A DNA stretch of 64,000 bases from Poindextera sp035604135 (GTDB taxonomy: Bacteria; Pseudomonadota; Alphaproteobacteria; Caulobacterales; Caulobacteraceae): assembly GCA_035604135.1 (NCBI GenBank), contig DATNJB010000063.1:124001-188000 (forward strand), in the 5' to 3' direction. The notes under the pieces are model-generated. The model saw only the letters and a list, made by a program, of their open reading frames with translations. It ran no database searches and had not been told where the DNA came from. Positions 15,915 to 25,045 of this stretch are shown here, one piece after another. How positions within the stretch are numbered: position 1 is the first letter of the stretch; each line of letters begins with the position of its first letter. A program made the position numbers and the translations under genes.

Positions 15915-16211
15915 TCAGCGGTCCGGCCGTGCTTGCCGTTCGCGCAGGCGCTGCATCTCCGCGCCAACCGCTCGCTCGCGCACCCCGCTCAGCACGGCGT
16001 AGACCGACAGCCCGTGCGCCACGAGGCCGATGCCCCAGCCCAACAGGGGAAAGAAAAACCAAAGCTGGTGCGGGGTCGTCAGCAGGTTCACCGTGATGAG
16101 CAAGGTGTTCACCGCCACATAGACCAGCGCGTGAATCCCAAATCCGATCCGTGCATTCACGCGTCTTTCGGCGACTCGGCGAAGGCCGGCGTCGGTATCG
16201 GGAGGTGTCAT
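15915..16211 (-). CDS. 2TM domain protein
   Basis: 98 residues. Two membrane segments near 24-44 and 50-72 (IHALVYVAVNTLLITVNLL and LWFFFPLLGWGIGLVAHGL) are joined by a short loop, with charged ends. This matches the 2TM (PF13239-like) arrangement, found alone or at the front of histidine kinases; function unknown. The charged tail EMQRLRERQARPDR may be a short coiled coil. It is divergent from rplY. Confidence 0.75.
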   Translation of the reverse strand: MTPPDTDAGLRRVAERRVNARIGFGIHALVYVAVNTLLITVNLLTTPHQLWFFFPLLGWGIGLVAHGLSVYAVLSGVRERAVGAEMQRLRERQARPDR

Positions 16212-16387
16212 GCGCCTGCTCCAGCCCGTTCATGTCGGGCGCTCGGGCGCGAGCATAGCCTGGATCACGCGGTCGGTGTCGCCGCACCCGCATTGCGCGA
16301 CGCCGGCATTTTCGGTATCTAGCCGGCCGCACTTTCGCCTGCCTTCGCCGCGCGGACCCGCGCGGCGTTTCATTTCGGAAAAGCCCC

Positions 16388-17032
16388 ATGGCCGATATCG
16401 TTCTTGACGTGGAAGTCCGCGAGCAGACCGGCACCGGCGGCGCGCGCGACGCCCGGCGCGCGGGCAAGGTGCCTGGCATCCTCTACGGCGGAACGCTTGG
16501 TCCGGTCGCGATCGCCGCCCGCGCCAGCGTTTTCCGCAAAGCGCTGCACTCCGGACGGCTGTTGGGCCACGTCGTGACCCTGAAGTACGGCGACGAGACC
16601 CAGCCGGTCATCGCCAAGGACGTCCAGTTCCATCCCGTCACCGACGAGCCGGTCCACTTCGACCTCTACCGGGTAGACCTGCACCAGATGATCCGCATCG
16701 CCGTGCCGGTGCACTTCCGCAACCAGGAGGCTTCGCCCGGCATCAAGCGCGGCGGCACGCTGAACATCGCCCTGCACGAGGTCGAGGTCCTGGCGCCAGC
16801 CGGCTCGATCCCGGAAGAGCTGGTCATCGACCTGACCGGTCTCGACATCGGCGACGCGATTCGCGCCGCGGCGCTCACCCTGCCGGCAGGCGTTGAGCTT
16901 TCGATCGACGGCGAGGCCACCGTGGCTTCGATCGCGACGTCTTCGGCGCTGCAGGTCGAGGAGGAGGCCGCGGAGGAGACGGCGGAAGCGGTCGAAGGCG
17001 AAGCCGAAGAGCCGGAAGCCGAAACGGAATAG
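16388..17032 (+). CDS. rplY: 50S ribosomal protein L25/Ctc
   Basis: 214 residues, the long CTC form: an N-terminal L25 domain that binds 5S rRNA (GTGGARDARRAGKVPGILYG near 14-33) and a C-terminal beta domain, with an acidic tail rich in Glu (EEEAAEETAEAVEGEAEEPE). ATG at 16388. It is followed after 28 bases by pth, the common bacterial pairing of ribosome and peptidyl-tRNA recycling genes. Confidence 0.96.
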   Translation: MADIVLDVEVREQTGTGGARDARRAGKVPGILYGGTLGPVAIAARASVFRKALHSGRLLGHVVTLKYGDETQPVIAKDVQFHPVTDEPVHFDLYRVDLHQMIRIAVPVHFRNQEASPGIKRGGTLNIALHEVEVLAPAGSIPEELVIDLTGLDIGDAIRAAALTLPAGVELSIDGEATVASIATSSALQVEEEAAEETAEAVEGEAEEPEAETE

Positions 17033-17060
17033 ACGTCGCCGCCCAAGGTGCGCGGGGCCA

Positions 17061-17678
17061 ATGCAGCTGATCATCGCGGGTCTCGGCAACCCCGAGGCCA
17101 AATACGCGCACAATCGCCACAACCTGGGCTTCCTGGTGCTAGGCGCGATGGCCAAGCGCTGGAGCTTCGGACCGGAGCGGCGCCGCTTTCACGGGCTCGC
17201 GGCCGAAGGGTCGATCCCGACCCCGGCCGGCGCGGTCCGCTCGCTGCTGCTCAGGCCGCAGACCTTCTATAACGATAGCGGCCTGTCGATCGGCGAGGCG
17301 ATGCGCTTCTACAAGCTTGAGCCCGAGAACATCGTGGTCTTCTACGACGAGATCGACCTGGCCCCCGGCCGCTTTCGCATGAAGACCGGCGGCGGCGCCG
17401 CGGGCAACAACGGGGTTCGCTCGATCACCGGCGCGATTGGCCCCGACTTCCGCCGCGCGCGCATGGGCATGGGCCATCCCGGCCACAAGGACCTGGTAAT
17501 GGGCTATGTGCTGTCCGACATCCCCAAGGCCGACCGGGAGTGGGTCAACGCGCTGGCCAACGCCTGCGCCGAGGCGCTGCCGCTGTTGGCCGCCGGCGAG
17601 GACGAGAAGTACCAGGCCGAAGTGCTGCGCCTCGCCCCGGCCGAAAAAGCCGACCCCCGCCAGCCGCCGCGCGACTAG
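17061..17678 (+). CDS. pth: Peptidyl-tRNA hydrolase
   Basis: Frees tRNA from peptidyl-tRNA that drops off ribosomes. 205 residues from the ATG at 17061. The motifs are GLGNPEAKYAHNRHNLGF (residues 6-23, with the catalytic His), RPQTFYNDSG near 68-77 and FYDEIDLAPGRFRMKTGGGAAGNNG near 94-118, with the catalytic Asp. The stop TAG shares its CTAG with the stop of the opposed pirin gene, so the two genes overlap tail to tail by four bases. Confidence 0.96.
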   Translation: MQLIIAGLGNPEAKYAHNRHNLGFLVLGAMAKRWSFGPERRRFHGLAAEGSIPTPAGAVRSLLLRPQTFYNDSGLSIGEAMRFYKLEPENIVVFYDEIDLAPGRFRMKTGGGAAGNNGVRSITGAIGPDFRRARMGMGHPGHKDLVMGYVLSDIPKADREWVNALANACAEALPLLAAGEDEKYQAEVLRLAPAEKADPRQPPRD

Positions 17679-18520
17679 AACCGTCCGGTCCGATAGTCGT
17701 CGAACGCCTGCTCCACCTCTTCGCGGCTGTTCATGACGAACGGGCCGGACCAGGCGACGGGCTCCTTCAGCGGCTTGCCGGCGATGAGCAGGAAGCGCGC
17801 GTCGCTCCCGGCGACCACGCGCACGCCGTCGCCCTCGCCCAGCGCGATCAGGCTAACGGCCTCGACGCGCCGATCGCCGATGCGGACGGCGCCCTCGTAG
17901 AGCGCCAGCATGACGTTGTGATCGGTGGCGACCGGCTCCTCGAAGGTCGCGCCCTTGGGCAGGCTCACGTCGAAATAGATCGCATCGACCGCCCCGTCGG
18001 ACACCGGGCCGGCGACGCCGCTCGCGGTCTTGCCGGCGACGACCTTTACCGTAACGCCGCCGTCGCGCGTCTCGACCGGGATCTGGGCCGCGTCGAACTC
18101 CTGATAGTCCGGCGCGCTCATCTTCAGCGCCTTCGGCAGGTTGATCCAGAGCTGGAAGCCGCGCATGCGCCCTTGCGCCTGCTCCGGCATCTCGGAGTGC
18201 ACGACGCCGCGCCCCGCCCGCATCCACTGCACGCCGCCCGGACCGACCACGCCTTCGCGGCCGGTGTTGTCCTTATGCCGCATGCGCCCTTCGAGCATAT
18301 AGGTCACCGTCTCGAAGCCGCGGTGCGGATGGCTCGGAAACCCCGCCATGTAGTCGTTGGCGTCGGCGGTATTGAAATGGTCGAGCATCAGGAACGGGTC
18401 GAACATCTGCGCCTGCTGCGTGCCCAGTAGGCGCGTCATGCGCACGCCCGCGCCGTCGGAGGTGGGCTGGCCGGGCACGGCGGCGGCGACGGGGCGGGCG
18501 GTGAGGGTCTGGGCGCTCAT
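17675..18520 (-). CDS. Pirin family protein
   Basis: 281 residues from the ATG at 18520 with AGGAGG just upstream. Bicupin. The metal ligands are in the first cupin: FPSHPHRGFETVTYMLEG (His pair near 61-63) and GRGVVHSEMPEQ (His and Glu near 103-106). The C-terminal half begins near AVDAIYFDVSLPKG. Pirins bind iron and some act as quercetinases or redox-dependent regulators; this one's role is unknown. It is opposed to pth and divergent from ychF. Confidence 0.9.
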   Translation of the reverse strand: MSAQTLTARPVAAAVPGQPTSDGAGVRMTRLLGTQQAQMFDPFLMLDHFNTADANDYMAGFPSHPHRGFETVTYMLEGRMRHKDNTGREGVVGPGGVQWMRAGRGVVHSEMPEQAQGRMRGFQLWINLPKALKMSAPDYQEFDAAQIPVETRDGGVTVKVVAGKTASGVAGPVSDGAVDAIYFDVSLPKGATFEEPVATDHNVMLALYEGAVRIGDRRVEAVSLIALGEGDGVRVVAGSDARFLLIAGKPLKEPVAWSGPFVMNSREEVEQAFDDYRTGRF

Positions 18521-18645
18521 GGCGGCCTCCTGGCGGGCGGAACCGGAATGTCGGATCGAGGGGGCCAATTCTCAAGGCCGGCTGTTTCGCCATCGGCGGC
18601 AAGTCGTGTTAGGTCCCCCGCTCCCTTAAATCCGAACCCAAATCC

Positions 18646-19743
18646 ATGGCCCTGAAAGTCGCCATCGTCGGCCTGCCCAACGTCGGCAAGTCGACCCTGT
18701 TCAATGCGCTGACCGAGACAGCGGCGGCGCAGGCGGCGAACTATCCGTTTTGCACGATCGAGCCCAACGTCGGCGACGTGGCCGTGCCCGAGCCCAGGCT
18801 CGACGTGCTGGCGAAGATCGCGGCCTCGAAGGAGATCATCCCGGCCAGGATCAACTTCGTGGACGTCGCCGGGCTGGTGCGCGGGGCGTCGAAGGGTGAG
18901 GGACTGGGCAACCAGTTCCTGAGCCACATCGGCGACTGCGACGCGGTCGCCTTCGTCGCCCGCTGCTTCGCCGACGACGAGGTCAGCCACGTCGAGGGCC
19001 GCATCGACCCGATCGCCGATCTCGACATCATCGAGACCGAGCTGATGCTGGCCGACCTCGAGAGCCTTGAGCGGCGCCTGGTCAACCTCGAGAAACGCGC
19101 CATGGGCGGCGACAAGGAGAGCACAACCGCGCTCCGCCTGGTTCGCCTTGCATTGGAAGCCCTGAACGCCGGCCGGCCGGCCCGCACCGTCGCCGCGCCC
19201 GAGGCCGATCGGAAGGCGTGGCGCATGCTGCAGCTGCTGACCGCCAAGCCGGCGCTCTACGTCGCCAACGTGGACGAGGCCTCAGCCGAGGCCGGCAACC
19301 CGCTCTCGGCGCTGGTCGTGGAACGCGCGGCGCGCGACGGAGCCAAGGTGGTCGTGATCTCCGCGAAGATCGAGAGCGAGATCGCCCTGCTCGACCCATC
19401 GGAGCGCGCCGAGTTTCTCGAGACCCTCGGTCTGACCGAGCCTGGCCTGGACCGGCTCATCCACGAGGCCTATGCGCTTCTCGGCCTGCAGACCTTCTTC
19501 ACCGCCGGTCCGAAGGAGGCGCGCGCGTGGACCGTGCCAGTGGGCGCCACCGCGCCGCAGGCGGCTGGCGTGATCCACACCGACTTCGAGAAGGGTTTCA
19601 TCCGCGCCGAGACGATCGCCTACGAAGACTATGTGCGCCTGGGCGGCGAGGCCGGCGCGCGCGACGCCGGCAAGCTGCGCGCCGAGGGCAAGGACTACGT
19701 CGTGCGCGAAGGCGATGTCATGCACTTCCGCTTCAACGTCTAG
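18646..19743 (+). CDS. ychF: Ribosome-binding ATPase YchF (Obg family)
   Basis: 365 residues. Walker A GLPNVGKST lies at residues 8-16, the switch and G3 region NFVDVAGLVRGASKGEGLGN near 68-87, and YVANVDE replaces the NKxD of true GTPases, which explains ATP preference. The C-terminal TGS domain begins near LQTFFTAGPKEARAW and ends EGKDYVVREGDVMHFRFNV. The protein binds ribosomes and responds to redox stress. It belongs with rplY and pth; its end overlaps the opposed DUF1810 gene by four bases. Confidence 0.96.
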   Translation: MALKVAIVGLPNVGKSTLFNALTETAAAQAANYPFCTIEPNVGDVAVPEPRLDVLAKIAASKEIIPARINFVDVAGLVRGASKGEGLGNQFLSHIGDCDAVAFVARCFADDEVSHVEGRIDPIADLDIIETELMLADLESLERRLVNLEKRAMGGDKESTTALRLVRLALEALNAGRPARTVAAPEADRKAWRMLQLLTAKPALYVANVDEASAEAGNPLSALVVERAARDGAKVVVISAKIESEIALLDPSERAEFLETLGLTEPGLDRLIHEAYALLGLQTFFTAGPKEARAWTVPVGATAPQAAGVIHTDFEKGFIRAETIAYEDYVRLGGEAGARDAGKLRAEGKDYVVREGDVMHFRFNV

Positions 19744-20168
19744 GGCGCGGCCAAGAGCGCCAGCGATCGCTCGCAGGGCTCACCGTAGTAGGTCTCGAGC
19801 GCCTGGCGGAAGACCGCCGCATCCGGCGCCGCCTCGGCGAACAGCGTCAGGCAGGAGCGGAACTTCAGCACGTCCGGAAAGCCGAAGATGGCTTCGGCGG
19901 TCAGGCCGTTCAGCCCGTTTACCGCCTCGACGCACGCCACCAGGCGCGGACCGAGGATCGGGTGGGCAAGATAAGCGCCCGCCTCGTCGAGCGAGGCGAT
20001 CGCGTAGAGCGCGGCGGTCGGGCTGCCGCCAAGGCCGGCGAGCTGCGGGAAGACGAACCACATCCAATGACTGGTCTTTCGGCCGGCCCGGAGCTCCGTC
20101 AGCGCCCGCTCGTAGACGCCATTCTGCGCCGCCACGAACCGGGCGAGGTCGTGTGGGTCGTCGTCCAT
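19740..20168 (-). CDS. DUF1810 family protein
   Basis: 142 residues. The motifs are LARFVAAQNGVYERALTEL near 8-26 and SHWMWFVFPQLAGLG near 33-47, then HPILGPRL and DVLKFRSCLTLF. These mark DUF1810, a small family related to NADAR/YbiA-like folds. The function is unknown, though relatives act on N-glycosidic riboflavin intermediates or ADP-ribose. It stands alone on its strand between ychF and the dienelactone hydrolases. Confidence 0.85.
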   Translation of the reverse strand: MDDDPHDLARFVAAQNGVYERALTELRAGRKTSHWMWFVFPQLAGLGGSPTAALYAIASLDEAGAYLAHPILGPRLVACVEAVNGLNGLTAEAIFGFPDVLKFRSCLTLFAEAAPDAAVFRQALETYYGEPCERSLALLAAP

Positions 20169-20276
20169 CCGGGCCAGCCTAGCATGGGAAAGGCAAGCCG
20201 GCGCGATTGCGCCGGGGCCGGGCTCTGACCTAAGGACTTCACCAATCGGAACGGAGCAAGGGAGAGAAAGAGCGCC

Positions 20277-20954
20277 ATGGCCGAAACGATCAAGATCAAG
20301 TCGACCGCCGCGGACGGGTTCGAGTTCGGCGCGCTACACGCCGCGGCCAGGGGCCCGCGCAAGGGCGGCGTCATCGTCATCCAGGAGATCTTCGGCATCG
20401 ACCAGTATGTGCGCGCAGACGTCGAGCGCTGGGCCGAGCGCGGGTACGAGGCGCTGGCTCCCTACATGTACGACCGGGTCGCGCCGAACTTCGAGGTCAC
20501 CCACGACGACATGCAGACCGCCATGTCGACCGTGCAGAAGGCCAGGCCCGAAGACGCCATGGCCGACGTGCAGGCGTGCATCGATTACCTCAAACCCCGT
20601 GGGCCGGTGTTCATCGTGGGCTATTGCTATGGCGGCACGATCGTGTGGCAGGCGGCGGGACGGCTGGCGGGCCTGAGCGGCGGATCGAGCTATTATGGCG
20701 GGGGCGTCGCCGGCGCGACCGACCTGAAGCCGAAGTGCCCTGTGATCTGCCACTTCGGCCGCAAGGACGGCTACATCCCGGCGGACGACGTGAAGGCCAA
20801 GCTCGCCAGCGCCCAGCCGGACGTGGCGGTCCACATCTATGAAAAGTCCGGGCACGGCTTCAACAACGATGGGCGGCCGGATTCGGACGCCGACGATGCG
20901 AAGCTGGCGCGCGAGAGGACCGTCGCCCTGTTCGAAGCCAACGGCGCGGGTTGA
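20277..20954 (+). CDS. Dienelactone hydrolase family protein 1
   Basis: 225 residues. Alpha/beta hydrolase with VIQEIFGIDQYVRADVERWAERGY near the N-terminus, the nucleophile cysteine in GYCYGG near residue 120, and the catalytic His in KSGHGFNN near 199. In this family a Cys-Asp-His triad hydrolyses dienelactone in chlorocatechol breakdown, but most chromosomal members have unknown esters as substrates. A paralogue follows after 7 bases, a recent or ancient tandem duplication. Confidence 0.9.
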   Translation: MAETIKIKSTAADGFEFGALHAAARGPRKGGVIVIQEIFGIDQYVRADVERWAERGYEALAPYMYDRVAPNFEVTHDDMQTAMSTVQKARPEDAMADVQACIDYLKPRGPVFIVGYCYGGTIVWQAAGRLAGLSGGSSYYGGGVAGATDLKPKCPVICHFGRKDGYIPADDVKAKLASAQPDVAVHIYEKSGHGFNNDGRPDSDADDAKLARERTVALFEANGAG

Positions 20955-20961
20955 GCGGGCG

Positions 20962-21642
20962 GTGGGCGAGGCAATCACGCTCACAAGCGCCGTCGACGGC
21001 TTCGCCTTCGGCGCCTATCGGGCCGGCCCTCCGGACGCCCGCCAGGGCGGCCTGGTGCTGATCCAGGAGATCTTCGGCGTCACCGACCACATCCGCGAGC
21101 TCTGCGACGGCTTTGCCGCAGACGGCTACGAGGTGATCGCGCCCTCTTTCTACGACCGCCTCGAGCTCGGCTTCGCCGCCGGCTACGACGCCGAGGGCGT
21201 CGGCAAGGGACGGCGGTATTCCGAGGAGACCCCCTGGGACCAGGTGGCCGGCGACCTCGACGCCGCGGTCGCGGCCCTGAAGCCGCCGGTCTATGCGGTC
21301 GGATACTGTTGGGGTGGGACCGCCGCCTGGCTCGCGGCCTGCCGCTGCCAGGGACTGGCCGCCGCCTCGTCCTTCTACGGCCGACGCATCCCCGAGCTGG
21401 TGACGGAAACGCCGCGCTGCCCGGTCATCCTGCACTTCGGCAAGCGCGATCCGACCATTCCGCCGGAGGTCATCGAGCAGATCAGGACCGCTCACCCTGA
21501 CCTGCCCATCTACGTCTACGACGCCGGCCACGGCTTCGTGTCCGACCGCAGGGCCGATTACGACGCCGACTGCGCGCGCCTCGCCCGCCTGCGGACCCTG
21601 CAGCTGTTCCAGAAGGCGAGCGGGGTCCGCAGCGAGATGTAG
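20962..21642 (+). CDS. Dienelactone hydrolase family protein 2
   Basis: 226 residues from a GTG at 20962. It shares with its neighbour VLIQEIFGVTDHIREL, the nucleophile motif GYCWGG near residue 112, CPVILHFGKRD near 151-161 and the histidine in DAGHGFVSDRRADYD. Elsewhere the two differ strongly, so they probably act on different esters. It is convergent with the bc1 operon, 13 bases away. Confidence 0.88.
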   Translation: MGEAITLTSAVDGFAFGAYRAGPPDARQGGLVLIQEIFGVTDHIRELCDGFAADGYEVIAPSFYDRLELGFAAGYDAEGVGKGRRYSEETPWDQVAGDLDAAVAALKPPVYAVGYCWGGTAAWLAACRCQGLAAASSFYGRRIPELVTETPRCPVILHFGKRDPTIPPEVIEQIRTAHPDLPIYVYDAGHGFVSDRRADYDADCARLARLRTLQLFQKASGVRSEM

Positions 21643-21655
21643 GGCGCGCGCGGCG

Positions 21656-22495
21656 CTAGTGGGCCACGTTGCGCCAGATACGGCGGTAGCTGGCGTAGAG
21701 CAGGCCGGAGAACAGCACGAGGTAGATCATGACGGAAAAGCCCAGCCGCTTGCGATCGGTCTGGTGCGGCTCCGACGCCCAGGCGAGGAAGGCCACGACG
21801 TCCTTGGCCTCCTGATCGGCCGTCGCCGCGACGCCGTCATCGTAGGTGACGCGGTTGGCGGTCAGCTGCAGCGGCATGGCGATGAACCCCCCCGGCGGCG
21901 CCGCGCCGGCGCCGGTCCAGTTCGAGGTCAGGTCGCCCGGCAAGTAGGGATTGTAGTAGCGGGCCGCCGGTACGCTGAGGCCCGCGGGCGCGTTCACATA
22001 ACCGGTCAGGACCGAATAGACGTACTGCGGGCCGTCCTCTCGCGCCTTGATGATCAGCGACAGGTCCGGCGGCAGCGCGCCGCCGTTCGACGCCCGCGCC
22101 GCCGCGTCGTTCGGGAACGGCGGGACGAAGGTGTCGGCCGTGGTCGCAGGCCGATGGATCGTGTCGCCGGTGTTCTGGTCGATGTCGGAGACCTGGAAGC
22201 CCTTGGCGATCGCCTTCACGTACGGGTTATCGTTCGGATTCGGGTACTTCGGATCATAGAACGGCCCGCCCTCCTGCCCGAGGTTCCGGTAGCTCATCAG
22301 GTCCATCGAATGGCAGGCCGAGCAGACGTCGTGGTAGACCTTGTAGCCGCGCTGTAGCTGCTCCTGGTCGAACTGGCCGAACGGCCCCTCGAAGCTCCAG
22401 TGCACATCCTTGGGCGGCAGAGCCGTCGTGGCGGCCTGAGCCGCCGCGGCGACGAGCCAAGAGACCGCCGCGAGGGCGAGGGCTTTGCGAAGCAT
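21656..22495 (-). CDS. petC: Cytochrome c1 of the bc1 complex
   Basis: 279 residues. A signal peptide (MLRKALALAAVSWLVAAAAQA) precedes the heme motif CSACH near residues 58-62. The axial Met lies in the GFIAMPLQL segment. The C-terminal anchor is FSVMIYLVLFSGLLYASYRR near 250-269. It passes electrons from the Rieske protein to soluble cytochrome c or HiPIP. It is last gene of the operon petA-petB-petC, 6 bases after petB. Confidence 0.96.
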   Translation of the reverse strand: MLRKALALAAVSWLVAAAAQAATTALPPKDVHWSFEGPFGQFDQEQLQRGYKVYHDVCSACHSMDLMSYRNLGQEGGPFYDPKYPNPNDNPYVKAIAKGFQVSDIDQNTGDTIHRPATTADTFVPPFPNDAAARASNGGALPPDLSLIIKAREDGPQYVYSVLTGYVNAPAGLSVPAARYYNPYLPGDLTSNWTGAGAAPPGGFIAMPLQLTANRVTYDDGVAATADQEAKDVVAFLAWASEPHQTDRKRLGFSVMIYLVLFSGLLYASYRRIWRNVAH

Positions 22496-22501
22496 CGGGC
22501 C

Positions 22502-23821
22502 CTAACCCTTCTTCTCGGGTGCGGCGGTGGCGCCGGCGGGAACGGTCGCCGGGTGCGCGAGCACCGGCTCTGAGATGGATTCCGGCACCGGCAGCGGCGT
22601 CTCGAACATCGGCACCAGGAACAGCGAGGCGAAGAATCCGAAGTAGGAGAGCATTCCCAACCTGGAGAGCCAGACGTCGCTGTTGATCGGGTAGTCGCCC
22701 AGAGTGAAGCCTGCGCCCACGCCGGGGATCACGACCGCGTCCGGCTCGTGCGCCCCGCACCAGCCGAGGACGAGGCAGGTGACGATGAAGATGAAGAAGA
22801 ACCAGCGCGCCATCGGCCGGTAACGCATGGAGCGCACCTTTGAGGTGTCGATCCAGGGCATGATGAAAAGCACGCCGATGGCCACGCCCAGCGCGATCAC
22901 GCCCATGAGCTTGTTCGGGATCGCCCTCAGCATGGCGTAGTAGGGCAAGAGATACCACTCGGGCACGATGTGCTGGGGCGTCACCAGCGGGTTCGCCGGC
23001 ACATAGTTGTCGACGTGACCCATGGCGTCGGGCGCGTAGAAGACGAAGGCCCCGAACAGCACGATGAAGACGCTTAAGCCGAACCCGTCCTTGACCGTGT
23101 AGTAGGGGTGGAACGGCACGGTGTCGGTCTTGTCCTTCACGTTCACGCCGGTCGGGTTGTTGTTGCCCGGCACGTGCAGCGCCCAGATGTGCAGCACGAC
23201 CACGCCGGCGATCACGAACGGCAGGAGGTAGTGCAGCGAGAAGAAGCGGTTCAGCGTCGGGTCGTCGACGGCGAACCCGCCCCAAAGCCAGCTGGTGAGC
23301 GACGGCCCGATGACCGGGATGGCGCCGAAGATGTTGGTGATGACCGTGGCGCCCCAGAAGCTCATCTGGCCCCAGGGCAGCACGTAGCCGAAGAAGGCCG
23401 TTGCCATCATCAGGAAGTAGATGATCATGCCGAGCAGCCAGAGCACCTCGCGCGGCGCCTTGTACGAGCCGTAGTAGATGCCGCGGAACATGTGGATGTA
23501 GACGGCGAGGAACATCATCGAGGCGCCGTTGGCGTGGATGAACTGGATCAGCCAGCCGTAGTTCACGTCGCGCCGGATGTGCTCGACCGAGTTGAACGCC
23601 ATAGCCGCGTTCGGGACGTAGTGCATCGCCAGGACGATTCCGGTGGCGATCTGCGCGCCGAGGCAGAACGCCAGGATGGCCCCGAACGTCCACCAGTAGT
23701 TCAGGTTCTTCGGCGTCGGAAAGTCCATCAGGTGGTCTTTCGAGAACCGAAGGATCGGGAGACGCGAGTCGAGCCAACGTTCGATGGCTGTCTTGGGCTC
23801 GTAAGTCGAATGTCCGCTCAT
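22502..23821 (-). CDS. petB: Cytochrome b of the bc1 complex
   Basis: 439 residues, eight membrane helices. It binds two hemes b and forms the quinol oxidation and quinone reduction sites. YVPNAAMAFNSVEHIRRDVN, ANGASMMFLAVYIHMFRG and GYVLPWGQMSFWGATVITN are classic, and the quinol-site motif appears as VPEWYLLP (usual PEWY). The C-terminus has an Ala/Pro-rich extension. The gene lies 1 base after the Rieske stop. Confidence 0.97.
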   Translation of the reverse strand: MSGHSTYEPKTAIERWLDSRLPILRFSKDHLMDFPTPKNLNYWWTFGAILAFCLGAQIATGIVLAMHYVPNAAMAFNSVEHIRRDVNYGWLIQFIHANGASMMFLAVYIHMFRGIYYGSYKAPREVLWLLGMIIYFLMMATAFFGYVLPWGQMSFWGATVITNIFGAIPVIGPSLTSWLWGGFAVDDPTLNRFFSLHYLLPFVIAGVVVLHIWALHVPGNNNPTGVNVKDKTDTVPFHPYYTVKDGFGLSVFIVLFGAFVFYAPDAMGHVDNYVPANPLVTPQHIVPEWYLLPYYAMLRAIPNKLMGVIALGVAIGVLFIMPWIDTSKVRSMRYRPMARWFFFIFIVTCLVLGWCGAHEPDAVVIPGVGAGFTLGDYPINSDVWLSRLGMLSYFGFFASLFLVPMFETPLPVPESISEPVLAHPATVPAGATAAPEKKG

Positions 23822-23822
23822 C

Positions 23823-24365
23823 TCAGCCGATCTTGATCTTGGTGTCGGATTCGAAACTGTAGTCCGGGACCGCCAGGTTCAGCGGCGCCGGGCCGGCGCG
23901 GATGCGGCCCGAGGTGTCGTAGACCGAGCCGTGGCAGGGGCAGAGCCAGCCGCCGTAGGGCCCCTGCCCGAAGTTGGGGATGCAGCCCAGGTGGGTGCAG
24001 ACGCCGACCAGCACCAGCCATTGCGGCTTGCCGGGCTTGTGCCGGGATGCGTCGGTCGCCGGATCTCGCAGGCCGGCATTGTCGGCCGCCACCGCTTCGC
24101 TGATCTCCTTCGGCGTCCGGTAACGCACGAACACCGGCTTGGAGCGCCACTTCACCTCGACCTGCTGACCAAGTTGGACCTTGCTCAAGTCGAACTCGAT
24201 GGACGAAAGCGCCAGCGTGTCGCCCGAGGGGTTCATCTGATCGATGAGCGGCCAGGCGACGGCGGCGACCCCGCCCGCCGCCGCAGCGGCCGCAGCGATG
24301 TTGATGAAGTCGCGCCGGCTCGGGTCGTCTTCCCCATGGCTGGCTGCAGCTGCGGTGTCGGCCAC
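23823..24365 (-). CDS. petA: Rieske iron-sulfur subunit of the bc1 complex
   Basis: 180 residues from the GTG at 24365 (VADTAAAASHGEDD), which gives the usual alphaproteobacterial N-terminus; an ATG at 24401 would add 12 residues. The twin-arginine anchor PSRRDFINIAAAAAAAGGVAA lies near 15-35. Cluster motifs are CTHLGC and CPCHGS with their two Cys and two His ligands. It is exported by Tat after cluster assembly. First gene of petABC, divergent from trmL. Confidence 0.93.
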   Translation of the reverse strand: MADTAAAASHGEDDPSRRDFINIAAAAAAAGGVAAVAWPLIDQMNPSGDTLALSSIEFDLSKVQLGQQVEVKWRSKPVFVRYRTPKEISEAVAADNAGLRDPATDASRHKPGKPQWLVLVGVCTHLGCIPNFGQGPYGGWLCPCHGSVYDTSGRIRAGPAPLNLAVPDYSFESDTKIKIG

Positions 24366-24559
24366 CTCGTACTCATCCCTTCGTTTTCGCGGACGCAGCA
24401 TGCGCCGCCCCAGCGCGTCTGACGGCCTCGACCTTACGGTAGCCGCCTGCCACAAGAACTTGGCCGGGCAGCCCGGACAACCGCGCGGCTCGCGCGTCGG
24501 CCAACCCACTCCCCGCGAGTCGCCTCGCCCCGCCAACGTCTTGTGCTGGATCGCTTAGA

Positions 24560-25045
24560 ATGCGCCTCGCTCTTTTTCAACCAGACATTCCGCAAAACCT
24601 CGGCGGCGCCATAAGACTGTGCGCTTGCATGGCTGCAACCCTCGAGATCATCGAGCCTTGCGGCTTCCCGCTTTCGGATCGTCTGGCGCGGCGCGCGGCG
24701 CTCGACTACGCGGCGCTCGCCCGGGTCATACGCCATGACTCATGGGCCCGGTTCCGCGATGCGGATGCCCGCCGCGAAGGGCGGCTCATCCTGTTCACGA
24801 CCCGAGCGTCGACGCGCTTCGTCGACTTCGCCTTCGCGCCCGGCGACACGCTTCTGTTCGGCCGCGAGAGCGCAGGGGCGCCCGAAGCCGTGCACGCGGC
24901 GGCCGAAGCGCGGCTTCTCATTCCGCTCGCGCCTGGCGCGCGGTCGCTGAATGTGGTCGCCGCCGCGGCCATGGCGCTGGGCGAGGCGCTCAGGCAGACT
25001 TCCGGCTTTCCCGAAGCGGTGAAGGCGGACGAGGCAGAAACATGA
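24560..25045 (+). CDS. trmL: tRNA (cytidine(34)-2'-O)-methyltransferase
   Basis: 161 residues. SPOUT fold with a C-terminal trefoil knot: QPDIPQNLGGAIRLCACM near 7-24 binds tRNA, LLFGRESAGAP near 95-105 and RSLNVVAAAAMALGEALRQ near 124-142 form the S-adenosylmethionine knot. It methylates the wobble nucleotide of certain leucine tRNAs. It overlaps hemF by four bases (ATGA), so the two are cotranscribed. Confidence 0.93.
   Translation: MRLALFQPDIPQNLGGAIRLCACMAATLEIIEPCGFPLSDRLARRAALDYAALARVIRHDSWARFRDADARREGRLILFTTRASTRFVDFAFAPGDTLLFGRESAGAPEAVHAAAEARLLIPLAPGARSLNVVAAAAMALGEALRQTSGFPEAVKADEAET

Noticed and set aside
20277..21642. A chlorocatechol breakdown cluster around the dienelactone hydrolases
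   Set aside because: No catechol dioxygenase, muconate cycloisomerase or maleylacetate reductase is nearby; the pair stands alone.
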